Below, one piece after another: positions 43,985-53,200 of a stretch of 64,000 nucleotides of DNA (the first letter of the stretch is position 1; the number at the start of each line of letters is the position of its first letter). The notes under the pieces were generated by a model, which was not told the DNA's origin, did no database searches, and saw only the letters and a program-made list of their open reading frames with translations. The stretch is from Lachnospiraceae bacterium (GTDB lineage Bacteria > Bacillota > Clostridia > Lachnospirales > Lachnospiraceae), in contig SVDN01000003.1 in the NCBI GenBank assembly GCA_015057825.1, positions 1 through 64,000 on the forward strand, given 5' to 3'. The position numbers and the translations under genes were made by a program.

Positions 43985-44026
43985 AAAGAAAAAAGGAATG
44001 TGGATAAATCTTATCCACATTCCTTT
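43985..44026 (-). terminator. Terminator of trxB built from paired DnaA-box sequences
   Basis: Perfect 16-bp stem (43992-44007 with 44011-44026), 3-nt loop, and a T-rich run on the minus strand. Each arm contains a consensus DnaA box. Confidence 0.85.
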
Positions 44027-44032
44027 AATTAA

Positions 44033-44938
44033 CTAGATTAAATATCTTAAAGCGGATGTGGCTGCATTTGCACCGTCCGAAACGGCAGTTACAACCTGAC
44101 GAAGAGATTTGTCTCTTACATCGCCGGCAACGAAAATACCCGGAATATTTGTAATTCCGCTTTCGTCGGCAACAATGTATCCGTCTTCCGTAGTATTTAA
44201 ACCATCAACTTTAATTTTGTTCGGAGCGATTCCCACAGCTATAAAGACGCCGTCAACTTTAATGTTTTTTTCGGAACCGTCTTTGAATTTAACATCAACG
44301 CTTTCGACGTTTCCGTCGCCGTTTATGTTTGTAAGATTTGCATTCCAAACCATTTCAACGTTTGGAAGTTCAAAAAGCTTTGTTTGCAATACTTTTTCCG
44401 CACGTAGTTCGTCACGTCTGTGTACAACATATACCTTGTTGCAGCCTCTTGCAAGGAAAATGGCATCTTCAACCGCTACGTTACCGCCGCCGGCAACAAG
44501 CACATCTTTTCCGCGGAAGAAAGCGCCATCGCATGTTGCACAATAAGAAACGCCCGAACCGGTTAAGTTTTCTTCGCCCGGAATGCCAAGGCTTCTGTGA
44601 CTTGCACCGCTGGCAATAATAACCGCTCTTGCGCTTATTTCGCCTTCGCTTGTTACGATGATTATCTCGTCACCGTTTTTCTTTACTTCCGTAACATCGG
44701 CATTTAAGTATTTCGCACCGAATTTATCGGAATGTTCTTTCATTTTTGTTGCAAGCTCGAAACCGGTAATTTCAGGTAAACCCGGATAGTTGTCAACCTC
44801 GTATGTGTTGATGATCTGTCCGCCGCTTGCAAAACTTTTTTCGATTATAATTGTGTTTAATTCGCCGCGTCTTGCATAAATTGCAGCACTAAGGCCCGCA
44901 GGACCGCTTCCCAGTATCGCTAAATCATATTTGTTCAT
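44033..44938 (-). CDS. trxB: Thioredoxin reductase
   Basis: 301-aa flavoenzyme passing electrons from NADPH to thioredoxin. The FAD motif LAILGSGPAGLSAAIYARRG, redox-active SYCATCDGAFF, NADPH motif AGGGNVAVEDAIFLARG and final FVAGDVRDKSLRQVVTAVSDGA are all intact. The frame continues to 44959, but GGAG 6 nt before the ATG at 44938 fixes the start. No thioredoxin gene adjoins it. Confidence 0.96.
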   Translation of the reverse strand: MNKYDLAILGSGPAGLSAAIYARRGELNTIIIEKSFASGGQIINTYEVDNYPGLPEITGFELATKMKEHSDKFGAKYLNADVTEVKKNGDEIIIVTSEGEISARAVIIASGASHRSLGIPGEENLTGSGVSYCATCDGAFFRGKDVLVAGGGNVAVEDAIFLARGCNKVYVVHRRDELRAEKVLQTKLFELPNVEMVWNANLTNINGDGNVESVDVKFKDGSEKNIKVDGVFIAVGIAPNKIKVDGLNTTEDGYIVADESGITNIPGIFVAGDVRDKSLRQVVTAVSDGANAATSALRYLI

Positions 44939-45018
44939 ATATTTCTCCAATCCAAACAAATAATGGCCATACAGGCTTAAATCTGATAGTAATTCGCAAA
45001 TAGAATTTGCTGCCCTAA

Positions 45019-45048
45019 ATTATAACACCCCTTTATAAAAAAATGCAA
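45019..45048 (-). promoter_or_regulatory. Promoter of trxB
   Basis: Minus strand TTGCAT (45048-45043), 18 bp, TATAAT (45024-45019). Confidence 0.65.
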
Positions 45049-45090
45049 ACATATTCTTACATAATTCATACAATAATCACATGTTTATTC

Positions 45091-45119
45091 TTGAAGAAGA
45101 AGCCCAAAAATGATAAAAT
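45091..45119 (+). promoter_or_regulatory. Promoter of secA-prfB-cheW
   Basis: TTGAAG (45091-45096), 17 bp, TAAAAT (45114-45119) with TG one base before the -10 (extended). A leader of about 85 nt precedes secA. Confidence 0.7.
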
Positions 45120-45209
45120 AAAAAAAGTGTATCAATATGGATTGCTATGTCTATTTTTAGGCTTTGGAAAGAAAAAGAATTGAAATATAGATAGTTAAGG
45201 AGACTCAAA

Positions 45210-47774
45210 ATGGGATTAACAGACAAGATTTTCGGCACACACAGCCAAAGAGAATTAAAGAGGATAAAACCTCTTGTAAATAAAATCGTGGAACTCAGAC
45301 CAAAAATGATGGAACTTTCCGATGCAGAGCTTCGTGCAAAAACAGATGAATTCAAAAAACGTTTTGCCGAAGGCGAAACATTGGACGACCTTTTGGTTGA
45401 GGCATACGCCGTAGTTCGTGAGGCTGCAAGAAGAGTTTTAAACACGGAACATTACGAAGTTCAGCTTATGGGCGGTATTATCCTTCATCAAGGCCGTATC
45501 GCCGAAATGAAAACAGGTGAAGGTAAGACACAGACATGTTTGCTTCCCGCATACCTTAACGCATTGGAAGGCAAAGGCGTTCACATCGTAACGGTTAACG
45601 ACTATCTTGCAAAGCGTGATGCTGAGTGGATGGGACAGGTTCATAAATTCCTTGGTTTGACGGTAGGTGTTGTTTTAAACAGTATGGAGCCGGACGAAAG
45701 AAGAGAAGCTTACAATTGCGATATTACATATATTACCAACAACGAGCTTGGTTTCGATTATCTTCGTGACAACATGGTTGTTTATAAAAACCGCCTTGTG
45801 CAAAGAGATCTTCACTATGCAATCGTGGATGAGGTTGACTCGGTTCTTATCGATGAGGCAAGAACTCCTCTTATTATAAGCGGTCAGTCGGGCAAATCCA
45901 CAAAGCTTTACGAAGTATGCGATATCCTTGCAAAGCAGTTGGAACGTGGTACAGAAAAAGAACTTACAAAAATGGAACTTATGATGAAGGAAGACAACGA
46001 AGAAACGGGTGACTTCATCGTAAATGAAAAAGATAAAGTGGTTAACCTTACGGAGCAGGGTGTTAAAAAGGTAGAGAAATTCTTCCATATCGACAACCTT
46101 GCAGACCCTGAAAACTTAGAAATCCAGCACAACATTATCCTTGCTCTTCGCGCTCACAATCTTATGTTCAGAGATCAGGATTATGTTGTAAAAGACGATC
46201 AGATTTTAATCGTAGACGAATTTACGGGTCGTATTATGCCGGGTAGAAGATACTCCGACGGTCTTCATCAGGCGATCGAAGCAAAAGAACATGTTCAGGT
46301 TAAACGTGAAAGCAAGACTCTTGCTACAATCACATTCCAGAACTTCTTTAATAAATACGAGAAAAAAGCGGGTATGACAGGTACCGCTTTGACGGAAGAA
46401 AACGAATTCAGAGACATCTACGGCATGGACGTTGTGGAAATTCCCACAAACAAGCCTATTGCCCGTATTGATAAACAGGATGCGGTATTTAAGACAAAAC
46501 GCGAGAAATTGAATGCGGTTGTGGATGCAATCGAAGAGGCGCATAAGAAGGGGCAACCTGTTCTTGTGGGTACAATTACAATCGAAGCATCGGAAGAAAT
46601 CAGCGCGCTTCTTAAAAAACGCGGTATCAAACACAATGTATTGAATGCCAAGTTCCACGAACTTGAGGCTGAAATCGTAGCGGATGCGGGTCATCACGGT
46701 GCGGTAACCATCGCCACAAACATGGCAGGTCGTGGTACCGATATTAAGCTTGACGAAGAAGCAAGAGCGGCCGGCGGTCTTAAAATCATCGGTACGGAAA
46801 GACACGAATCAAGACGTATTGACAACCAGTTGCGTGGTCGTTCGGGTCGTCAGGGAGATCCGGGTGAATCAAGATTTTACATCTCTCTTGAAGATGATAT
46901 CATGAGACTTTTCGGTTCCGAGCGTACAATGGCCATATTCAACGCCCTTGGTGTGCCGGAAGGCGAAATGATTGAACATAAGATGCTTTCGAGTGCAATC
47001 GAGCGTGCACAGCAAAAAATCGAAAACAATAACTACGGTATAAGAAAGAATCTTCTCGAATACGATCAGGTAATGAACGAACAGCGTGAAATTATCTACA
47101 AAGAAAGAAGACAGGTTCTTGACGGCGAAAGCATGAAAGAGCCGATTATGAAGATGATTAACGATATTGTGGGAAGCGTTGTTGATATGAGCGTTTCACA
47201 CGAAGGAAAGAGCGAAGAGCTTGATGTAAAAGAGCTTGCAAGGCTTATTATTCCGATAATTCCTATCTCTCCTGCTGTATTAAAGGATTGCGAAAACATC
47301 AAATCCATGGATGAAGTTAAGGAAAAACTCGTGGAAGAAGCCGACAGACTCTATGCCCTTAAAGAAAAAGAATTTCCATCCGAAGATCAGATGCGTGAAG
47401 TTGAGCGAATTGTTCTTCTTAAGGTTATCGACAGAAAATGGATGGCTCATATCGATGATATGGATCAGCTTCGTCAGGGTATCGGACTTCAGGCATATGC
47501 TCAGAAGAACCCGGTTGTTGAATATAAAATGCAAGGTTATGACATGTTCGATGAAATGACGGCAGGTATTATGGAAGAAACTCTTAAAGTACTTTTCCAT
47601 ATTCAGGTTGAGCAGAAAATCGAGCGTGAAGAAGTTGCAAAAGTAACGGGTACAAACAAAGACGATTCATTACAGAAACAGCCAAAGAAACGTGCGGAAA
47701 ACAAGGTATATCCAAACGATCCTTGCCCATGCGGTTCGGGTAAAAAATACAAACAGTGCTGCGGCAGAAAATAA
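45210..47774 (+). CDS. secA: Preprotein translocase ATPase SecA
   Basis: 854-aa motor pushing preproteins through SecYEG. Walker A is [17 protein letters not shown] (~103-115); the DEAD-type box reads [16 protein letters not shown]. The preprotein cross-linking region, [32 protein letters not shown] and [18 protein letters not shown] follow. The C-terminal SEC-C zinc motif ([15 protein letters not shown]) for SecB/ribosome contact is present. It pairs functionally with SecY encoded at 1640-2962. Confidence 0.98.
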   Translation: MGLTDKIFGTHSQRELKRIKPLVNKIVELRPKMMELSDAELRAKTDEFKKRFAEGETLDDLLVEAYAVVREAARRVLNTEHYEVQLMGGIILHQGRIAEMKTGEGKTQTCLLPAYLNALEGKGVHIVTVNDYLAKRDAEWMGQVHKFLGLTVGVVLNSMEPDERREAYNCDITYITNNELGFDYLRDNMVVYKNRLVQRDLHYAIVDEVDSVLIDEARTPLIISGQSGKSTKLYEVCDILAKQLERGTEKELTKMELMMKEDNEETGDFIVNEKDKVVNLTEQGVKKVEKFFHIDNLADPENLEIQHNIILALRAHNLMFRDQDYVVKDDQILIVDEFTGRIMPGRRYSDGLHQAIEAKEHVQVKRESKTLATITFQNFFNKYEKKAGMTGTALTEENEFRDIYGMDVVEIPTNKPIARIDKQDAVFKTKREKLNAVVDAIEEAHKKGQPVLVGTITIEASEEISALLKKRGIKHNVLNAKFHELEAEIVADAGHHGAVTIATNMAGRGTDIKLDEEARAAGGLKIIGTERHESRRIDNQLRGRSGRQGDPGESRFYISLEDDIMRLFGSERTMAIFNALGVPEGEMIEHKMLSSAIERAQQKIENNNYGIRKNLLEYDQVMNEQREIIYKERRQVLDGESMKEPIMKMINDIVGSVVDMSVSHEGKSEELDVKELARLIIPIIPISPAVLKDCENIKSMDEVKEKLVEEADRLYALKEKEFPSEDQMREVERIVLLKVIDRKWMAHIDDMDQLRQGIGLQAYAQKNPVVEYKMQGYDMFDEMTAGIMEETLKVLFHIQVEQKIEREEVAKVTGTNKDDSLQKQPKKRAENKVYPNDPCPCGSGKKYKQCCGRK

Positions 47775-47822
47775 GCTGTTTCCTGTATTTAAAAGAATAT
47801 AAAAGAAAAGCAGGTGATTTTT

Positions 47823-48942
47823 GTGGTTGAATTAGATCAGTTTAAATTTACTTTAAACTCCTACACACAGCCGCTTAAAGAAATGGGGGATTCACTTTGA
47901 CGTTGCGGGAAAGCGCGCGAAAATAAGTGAATTGGAAAAGCAAATGGAAGACCAGGATTTTTGGGACGATCCCAAAAAGGCCAACCACGTTATGAAAGAT
48001 GTAAAAGCTCTTAAAGACGCTTTGGAATCTTTCGAAAAAATAAAAACAAAATACGAGGATGTGGAAACTCTTCTGGAAATGGGATACGAAGAAAACGACG
48101 AATCCCTTATTCCGGAAGTGGAGGAAGCATTAAACGAATTCACAAAAGATTTTGACGAGTTCAAAATTAAAACTCTTTTGTCCGGTGAATACGACGAAAA
48201 CGATGCGATTTTAACCCTGCATGCCGGAGCCGGAGGAACGGAAAGTTGCGACTGGGCCGGAATGTTATCCAGAATGTATCAGCGTTGGGCCGAGTCAAAA
48301 GGTTTTAAAATAGAAATAATAGATTATCTTGACGGCGACGAAGCCGGAATAAAGTCAATAACAATGCAAATCAGCGGACTTTATGCTTACGGATATCTTA
48401 AAAGCGAAAAGGGTGTTCATCGCCTGGTAAGGATATCGCCATTTAATGCGGCGGGCAAACGTCAAACATCCTTTGCATCATGCGAAGTTATGCCGAATAT
48501 CGAAGAAGATTTGGATATAGAAATCGACGAATCGGATCTTCGAATCGACACATACCGCTCCAGCGGCGCGGGTGGTCAGCATATTAACAAAACTTCATCC
48601 GCAATAAGGATTACGCATATACCTACCAATATAGTGGTGCAGTGCCAAAATGAAAGATCGCAGCATCAAAATAAAGATAAGGCTATGCAGATGCTTAAAA
48701 ATAAGTTATATTTACTTAAACAGCAAGAAAATGCGGAAAAGATTTCGGACATCCGAGGGGACGTTATGGACAATGGCTGGGGTAGCCAAATTCGTTCATA
48801 TGTGTTACAACCTTATACAATGGTAAAGGACCACAGAACAAATGAGGAAGTGGGAAATGCTCAAAGCGTTCTTGACGGAAACATAGATCCTTTCATAAAT
48901 GCATATTTAAAATGGGAGAGTTTAAAAGGGAAAAACAGTTAA
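47823..48942 (+). CDS. prfB: Peptide chain release factor 2, programmed +1 frameshift
   Basis: 372 aa after frameshifting. The zero frame starts at GTG 47823 (AGGTGA upstream) and reads 25 codons, ending GDSL before TGA at 47898-47900. Slipping +1 at CTT-T-GAC continues DVAGKRAKISELEKQ to 48942. An SD-like GGGGG (47885-47889) precedes the shift site. This is the known RF2 autoregulation: low RF2 favours the shift. RF2 features: the SPF anticodon-like motif (RISPFNAAGKRQ), and GGQ in SSGAGGQHINKT. It lies 48 nt after secA. The spacing from GGGGG to CTT is 5 nt, against 3 nt in E. coli. Confidence 0.95.
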
Positions 48943-48954
48943 GGAGAATGTCTT

Positions 48955-49434
48955 ATGGAAAAAAGAATAGTTGTTTTTAAAATCGGCGGAGAGCTGTATG
49001 GTGTAGATATTGCAACAATAAACGGAATTGAGAATGCGAAGGGCGTTACCCCTATTCCAAATGCCGTAGACATGATAAAAGGTATAATAAACTTAAGAGG
49101 TGAAGTAATTCCGATTTACGACCTTCATAAGAAATTCGGCAAGGAATCTCTCACAAAGTATGATGATAAAACAAAGTTTATCGTTATGAACATCGGAGAT
49201 ATGTCTCTTGGACTTGAAGTCGGCGAAGTTTTCAATATTGCGACTATTGATGATGAACAGCTTCATAAGCTTCCGGTTATTATCACAAATGCCGAAGAAA
49301 ACTTTATTTCAAGTGTGGCAAATATTGAAGGAAACCTGGTTGCTATAGTAAATGCAAAAATGCTCCTTAAAGAGGCGGAAAAAGAAAGTCTTAAAGCTGC
49401 AATGGACAACATGAAAGACGATAAGAATAAATAA
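48955..49434 (+). CDS. cheW: Chemotaxis coupling protein CheW
   Basis: 159-aa protein linking chemoreceptors to CheA. VVFKIGGELYGVDIATINGIE, PIPNAVDMIKGIINLRGEVIPIYDL and LGLEVGEVFNI are the CheW double-barrel hallmarks. The C-terminus has a charged tail. It stands alone, with no other chemotaxis gene in the window, 12 nt after prfB and with an AAGGAG site, so it is probably co-transcribed with secA-prfB. Confidence 0.92.
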   Translation: MEKRIVVFKIGGELYGVDIATINGIENAKGVTPIPNAVDMIKGIINLRGEVIPIYDLHKKFGKESLTKYDDKTKFIVMNIGDMSLGLEVGEVFNIATIDDEQLHKLPVIITNAEENFISSVANIEGNLVAIVNAKMLLKEAEKESLKAAMDNMKDDKNK

Positions 49435-49444
49435 AGTAAAATTG

Positions 49445-49470
49445 CTGCCCGAGTCTCGGGCAGTTTTTTT
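49445..49470 (+). terminator. Terminator after cheW
   Basis: CTGCCCGA/TCGGGCAG 8-bp GC-rich stem with a GTC loop and seven T. Confidence 0.93.
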
Positions 49471-49520
49471 GTGCTTTGATTGTATTTAATAATGTACCAA
49501 AAATAAATGGTCAAAAAACC

Positions 49521-49549
49521 TTGATAAATAAAGAATCTTGTGTTATTAT
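49521..49549 (+). promoter_or_regulatory. Promoter of the ACT-hom-lysC operon
   Basis: TTGATA (49521-49526), 17 bp, TATTAT (49544-49549), about 50 bp before the first start codon. Confidence 0.7.
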
Positions 49550-49600
49550 CTTTCATACGAAAACAAATGTATTCTTGAGAAAAACACAAGAGGTATATCT

Positions 49601-50044
49601 ATGGGAAAAGAAAGCAAGTATTTTGTGTTAAGAGAAAAAGCGGTTCCTGAGGTTTTGCTTAAGGTAGTGGAAGCAAAAAAACTTCTTGATACCGAAAGAG
49701 ACATAACCATACAAGAAGCAACCGAAAGAGTAGGACTGAGCAGAAGTTCCTTCTATAAATATAAAGATGACATTTTTCCTTTCTCGGACAATGCAAGAGG
49801 AAAAACCGTAACATTGGTTTTGCAGATGAATGACGAACCGGGATTGCTCAGCCAAGTGCTTAAAACCATAGCCGAGTCGGGAGCGAATATTCTTACGATT
49901 CATCAAACGATACCTATTAACGGTGTGGCTTCGCTTACACTAAGTATAGAAATCAGAGAGACAACCGATGACATTTCAAAAGTCATCAGTATGATAGAGG
50001 CGACCCAAGGAGTTCATTATTTGAAGATTCTTGCGGGCGAATAA
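49601..50044 (+). CDS. UPF0735-type ACT-domain regulator (PheB-like)
   Basis: 147 aa. The N-terminal ~70 residues resemble a small helix-turn-helix (ITIQEATERVGLSRSSFYKYKD), and the C-terminal ACT domain (~75-147; LVLQMNDEPGLLSQVLKTIAE) binds amino acids in relatives. Proteins of this family commonly precede hom, as here. Its ligand is probably threonine or another aspartate-family amino acid, which is inference. The ATG at 49601 is chosen for GAGG 7 nt upstream. Confidence 0.88.
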   Translation: MGKESKYFVLREKAVPEVLLKVVEAKKLLDTERDITIQEATERVGLSRSSFYKYKDDIFPFSDNARGKTVTLVLQMNDEPGLLSQVLKTIAESGANILTIHQTIPINGVASLTLSIEIRETTDDISKVISMIEATQGVHYLKILAGE

Positions 50045-50077
50045 TTAGGGTTTAAAACTTAACAGGAGGACATAAAT

Positions 50078-51301
50078 ATGATAAACGTAGCAGTATTAGG
50101 ATATGGCACGGTAGGCGGCGGTGTCGTTGAAGTATTGGACAAGAACAAAGAAGTAGTTGCAAAAAAAGCCGGAGAAGAAGTAAATCTTAAATATATTTTG
50201 GATTTACGTGATTTTCCGGGAGATAAATTTGAAGATAAGATTGTTCACGATTTTGAAGAAATCATAAACGATCCGGAGATAGATATCATTGCAGAAGCAA
50301 TGGGCGGAGTAGAGCCTGCATTCACCTTTGCAAAACGCGCTCTCTCAAATGCAAAGAGTTTTTGTACATCCAACAAAGAACTTGTGGCAAAACACGGTCC
50401 GGAGCTTATAAAACTTGCAAAAGACAATAATGTAAACTTTTTATTCGAAGCAAGTGTAGGCGGCGGAATACCTATTATTCGTCCTCTTCTTGATGCGGTA
50501 ACGGCTGACGAAATCATAAGCATCGAAGGAATTCTTAACGGAACAACAAACTATATCCTCACAAAAATGGACAGAGACGGCGTTGATTACGACACTGTTC
50601 TTAAAGAAGCTCAGGACAAAGGTTATGCCGAAAGAAATCCTGAAGCCGATGTTGAAGGATATGATGCGGTAAGAAAAATATCCATACTTGGTTCTCTTGC
50701 ATACGGCAAACACATAGATTTTGAAGAAGTATATACGGAAGGAATCACAAAGATTTCCGCCGAAGACTTCAAATACGCAAGAGCAATCGGTCGTGCAATC
50801 AAGCTTATCGGATCCGTTAAACATGTGGAAGGTAAATACTATGCAATGGTTTCACCTTTAATGTTAAGCGAAGAAAATCCGCTTTATGCAGTAAATGGTG
50901 TATTTAACGGTATCTTGGTAAACGGCAACATGGTAGACAAAGTTATGTTCTACGGACGCGGCGCAGGAAAGCTTCCTACAGCTTCAGCGGTTGTTTCGGA
51001 TATTGTTGAAGAAGCAAAACTTAAGAAAACAAACAAGCATATAGAGTGGTCGGCAGACAAACTTGAAGTAAGCGATCACGGAAATGATAAAAAACAGTAT
51101 TTTGCACGTATTAAGGGAGACCCTATTGCAAAATTCCCGGAAATCAGAAAACTTTTTGCGGGAATTGACGTGGATTTGATTCAATTACCTGAACTTGAGG
51201 GAGAATTCGCCATAGTTACGGGCATGATAAGCGAAAACGACTTTGAAGAAAAGGCAAAATCCATCTATGGACTTATTTCAAGAATAAGACTGGGTAAATA
51301 A
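50078..51301 (+). CDS. hom: Homoserine dehydrogenase
   Basis: 407 aa. The N-terminal Rossmann domain has VAVLGYGTVGGGVVEVLD. The catalytic region has ASVGGGIPIIRPL, GILNGTTNYILTKM, EADVEGYDAVRKISILGSLAYG and MFYGRGAGKLPTASAVVSDI. The C-terminal ACT-like domain (~330-405) allows Thr feedback. It reduces aspartate semialdehyde to homoserine for Thr and Met; the Met branch links to metH at 28.4 kb. Confidence 0.96.
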   Translation: MINVAVLGYGTVGGGVVEVLDKNKEVVAKKAGEEVNLKYILDLRDFPGDKFEDKIVHDFEEIINDPEIDIIAEAMGGVEPAFTFAKRALSNAKSFCTSNKELVAKHGPELIKLAKDNNVNFLFEASVGGGIPIIRPLLDAVTADEIISIEGILNGTTNYILTKMDRDGVDYDTVLKEAQDKGYAERNPEADVEGYDAVRKISILGSLAYGKHIDFEEVYTEGITKISAEDFKYARAIGRAIKLIGSVKHVEGKYYAMVSPLMLSEENPLYAVNGVFNGILVNGNMVDKVMFYGRGAGKLPTASAVVSDIVEEAKLKKTNKHIEWSADKLEVSDHGNDKKQYFARIKGDPIAKFPEIRKLFAGIDVDLIQLPELEGEFAIVTGMISENDFEEKAKSIYGLISRIRLGK

Positions 51302-51343
51302 TAAAAGCTTTTTAAAGATTCAGATTAGAAGAGAGGTAAAGAA

Positions 51344-52552
51344 ATGTTAGTAGTCAAGAAATTCGGCGGCACTTCTGTGGCAAACAAAGAAAGAATATTC
51401 AATGTTGCAAGAAGATGTATCGACGAATACAAAAAAGGCAACGATGTGGTAGTTGTTCTTTCCGCAATGGGAGACACAACGGATGACCTTATCGAAATGG
51501 CAAAGGATATTAATCCGAATCCACCTAAAAGAGAAATGGACATGCTCATGGTAACGGGCGAGCAGGTATCCGTATCTCTTATGGTAATGGCAATGGCATC
51601 CCTCGGTGTTCCGGCCGTTTCCTTAAATGCATTCCAGGTGCAGATGCACACAACAAAAGTTTACGGAAATGCAAGACTTAAAAAGATTGATACTGAAAGA
51701 ATCCAAACAGAGTTGGATAATAAAAAAATAGTTGTGGTTACGGGCTTCCAGGGCGTTAACAAATATGATGACGCAACAACACTTGGAAGAGGCGGCTCCG
51801 ATACAACGGCAGTGGCACTGGCAGCTGCATTGAAAGCAGATATCTGCGAAATATATACAGACGTGGAAGGCGTATACACAGCCGATCCGAGAGTTGTAAA
51901 AAATGCAAGAAAATTAAAAGAAATTTCATATGATGAAATGTTAAATATGGCTACACTGGGAGCACAGGTGCTCCACAACCGTTCGGTTGAAATGGCCAAA
52001 AAATACGGCGTACAGTTAGTTGTAAGATCATCATTAAATGAAGCAGAAGGCACAGTTGTTAAGGAGGTTGCTAAAGTGGAAAAGAGAGTTATCAGCGGTG
52101 TTGCGGCAGACAAAACACCATCACGTATATCATTAATAGGTTTACAGGATACACCGGGTATCGCATTTAAAATATTTAACGTACTTGCAAAGAAAAACAT
52201 CAGCGTAGACTTTATATTGCAGTCTGTAGGTCGTGACGGCACAAAAGATATTTCATTTACCGTAGACGAAAATAACCTTCAGTCAACACTTGATGCTTTG
52301 AATGAATACAAAGAAACATTTACTGCTGAAAGAATCGAGCATGAAGAAAATGTTGCAAAGGTTTCCGCAGTAGGTTCGGGTATGATGACAGACCCTAACA
52401 TTACAGTAAAAATATTTGAAGCACTTTTCAATGAAGGAATCAACGTAAAGATGATTTCTACATCGGAAATAAGAATTACAGTACTTATTGACGAAAAAGA
52501 TGTGGACAAAGCAACAAAAGCAATCCACGATGCATTCGAACTTGAAGATTAA
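51344..52552 (+). CDS. lysC: Aspartokinase (alpha subunit, full length)
   Basis: 402-aa first enzyme of the aspartate pathway. VKKFGGTSVANKERI is the kinase start (~4-18). TLGRGGSDTTAVALAAAL and EIYTDVEGVYTADPRVV are the substrate and nucleotide regions. Two ACT domains follow residue ~250 (LIGLQDTPGIAFKIF; KVSAVGSGMMTDPNI). Architecture and length match B. subtilis-type aspartokinase II, which also makes its C-terminal part as a separate subunit. It follows hom by 42 nt. Confidence 0.96.
   Translation: MLVVKKFGGTSVANKERIFNVARRCIDEYKKGNDVVVVLSAMGDTTDDLIEMAKDINPNPPKREMDMLMVTGEQVSVSLMVMAMASLGVPAVSLNAFQVQMHTTKVYGNARLKKIDTERIQTELDNKKIVVVTGFQGVNKYDDATTLGRGGSDTTAVALAAALKADICEIYTDVEGVYTADPRVVKNARKLKEISYDEMLNMATLGAQVLHNRSVEMAKKYGVQLVVRSSLNEAEGTVVKEVAKVEKRVISGVAADKTPSRISLIGLQDTPGIAFKIFNVLAKKNISVDFILQSVGRDGTKDISFTVDENNLQSTLDALNEYKETFTAERIEHEENVAKVSAVGSGMMTDPNITVKIFEALFNEGINVKMISTSEIRITVLIDEKDVDKATKAIHDAFELED
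52076..52552 (+). CDS. lysC: In-frame internal start: aspartokinase beta (regulatory) subunit
   Basis: Inside lysC, AAGGAGG (52061-52067) lies 8 nt before an in-frame GTG at 52076 (codon 245). Initiation there would yield 158 aa beginning MEKRVISGVAADKTPSR and comprising just the two ACT domains. An ideal Shine-Dalgarno within a coding sequence at the kinase/ACT boundary matches the known alpha2-beta2 aspartokinases of Bacillus. The product here is predicted, not shown. Confidence 0.75.
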   Translation: MEKRVISGVAADKTPSRISLIGLQDTPGIAFKIFNVLAKKNISVDFILQSVGRDGTKDISFTVDENNLQSTLDALNEYKETFTAERIEHEENVAKVSAVGSGMMTDPNITVKIFEALFNEGINVKMISTSEIRITVLIDEKDVDKATKAIHDAFELED

Positions 52553-52566
52553 TAAAGAAAAATAAG

Positions 52567-52597
52567 GCCCGTAGCTTGTAAGCTTACGGGCTTTGTT
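52567..52597 (+). terminator. Terminator after lysC
   Basis: GCCCGTAGCTT pairs with AAGCTTACGGGC (one bulge), followed by TTTGTT. Confidence 0.82.
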
Positions 52598-52669
52598 ATA
52601 CAATAAGTGTATATAGTGCCAGGATAAAAATGTAGTAGAAAAGTAAAAAAAGGTAGAAAGGGGAATGAG

Positions 52670-53104
52670 ATGACAAAACAAAAACGTATTGCGCTCATCG
52701 CACATGACAATTTAAAGCCGATTATTATTGATTGGTGCAAGGACAACAAATCTATACTTGAGAGACATTTTCTTTGCGGAACGGGTACCACGGCAAAAAT
52801 GATAGCCGAGCAGACGGGACTTCCGGTTTATGCATATAATTCCGGCCCTTTGGGTGGAGACCAGCAGATAGGCTCAAGAATAGTGGAAGGGGATATAGAT
52901 ATAGTTATATTCTTTTCGGATCCGCTAAAGGCACAGCCTCACGATCCGGACGTTAAGGCGCTTCTTCGAATTGCTCAAGTTTACAATATTCCAATTGCGA
53001 ACAATGTGGCAACGGCAGACTTTCTTATACAGTCAAAGTATATGAATGAGGAATATGATAAGAAGATTCCGGCACTTCAGGAAAAATCAAGATTTCCGAG
53101 TTGA
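52670..53104 (+). CDS. mgsA: Methylglyoxal synthase
   Basis: 144-aa enzyme converting dihydroxyacetone phosphate to methylglyoxal, a bypass under phosphate limitation. IALIAHDNLKPIII, CGTGTTAKMI (phosphate binding), GPLGGDQQIGSRI and FFSDPLKAQPHDPDVKALLRIA contain the catalytic Asp and His positions. It is a single-gene unit with AAGGGG upstream. No clear promoter was found in 52598-52669. Confidence 0.95.
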   Translation: MTKQKRIALIAHDNLKPIIIDWCKDNKSILERHFLCGTGTTAKMIAEQTGLPVYAYNSGPLGGDQQIGSRIVEGDIDIVIFFSDPLKAQPHDPDVKALLRIAQVYNIPIANNVATADFLIQSKYMNEEYDKKIPALQEKSRFPS

Positions 53105-53140
53105 AAATACTAATCAAAACAACTTAATCAGCGAAGTCAA

Positions 53141-53185
53141 AAATACCGACCTTATATCTTGAAAAAGAATGAAAGGTCGGTATTT
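53141..53185. terminator. Bidirectional terminator between mgsA and nadE
   Basis: AAATACCGACCTT (53141-53153) and its exact complement (53173-53185) with a 19-nt loop, between convergent genes. Confidence 0.8.
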
Positions 53186-53200
53186 ATATTTGTGGCGTCT

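Larger units (their letters stand above)
43495..44032. other. 538-bp gene-free region with clustered DnaA boxes
   Basis: Between hpf and trxB (both minus strand). It holds the hpf promoter and leader (43495-43592), a very AT-rich stretch (about 43650-43725), then consensus DnaA boxes TGTGGATAA at 43727-43735, 43736-43744 and 43788-43796, plus TGTTGATAA (one mismatch) at 43748-43756. Two more boxes form the arms of the trxB terminator (43999-44007, 44011-44019). No convincing ORF is seen. Origin, DnaA-titration site or DnaA-regulated promoter are all possible. Confidence 0.7.

Noticed and set aside
43495..44032. Calling this region the chromosomal origin
   Set aside because: DnaA boxes support the idea, but there is no dnaA/dnaN nearby and no clean strand switch; kept as a finding, not as an origin feature.
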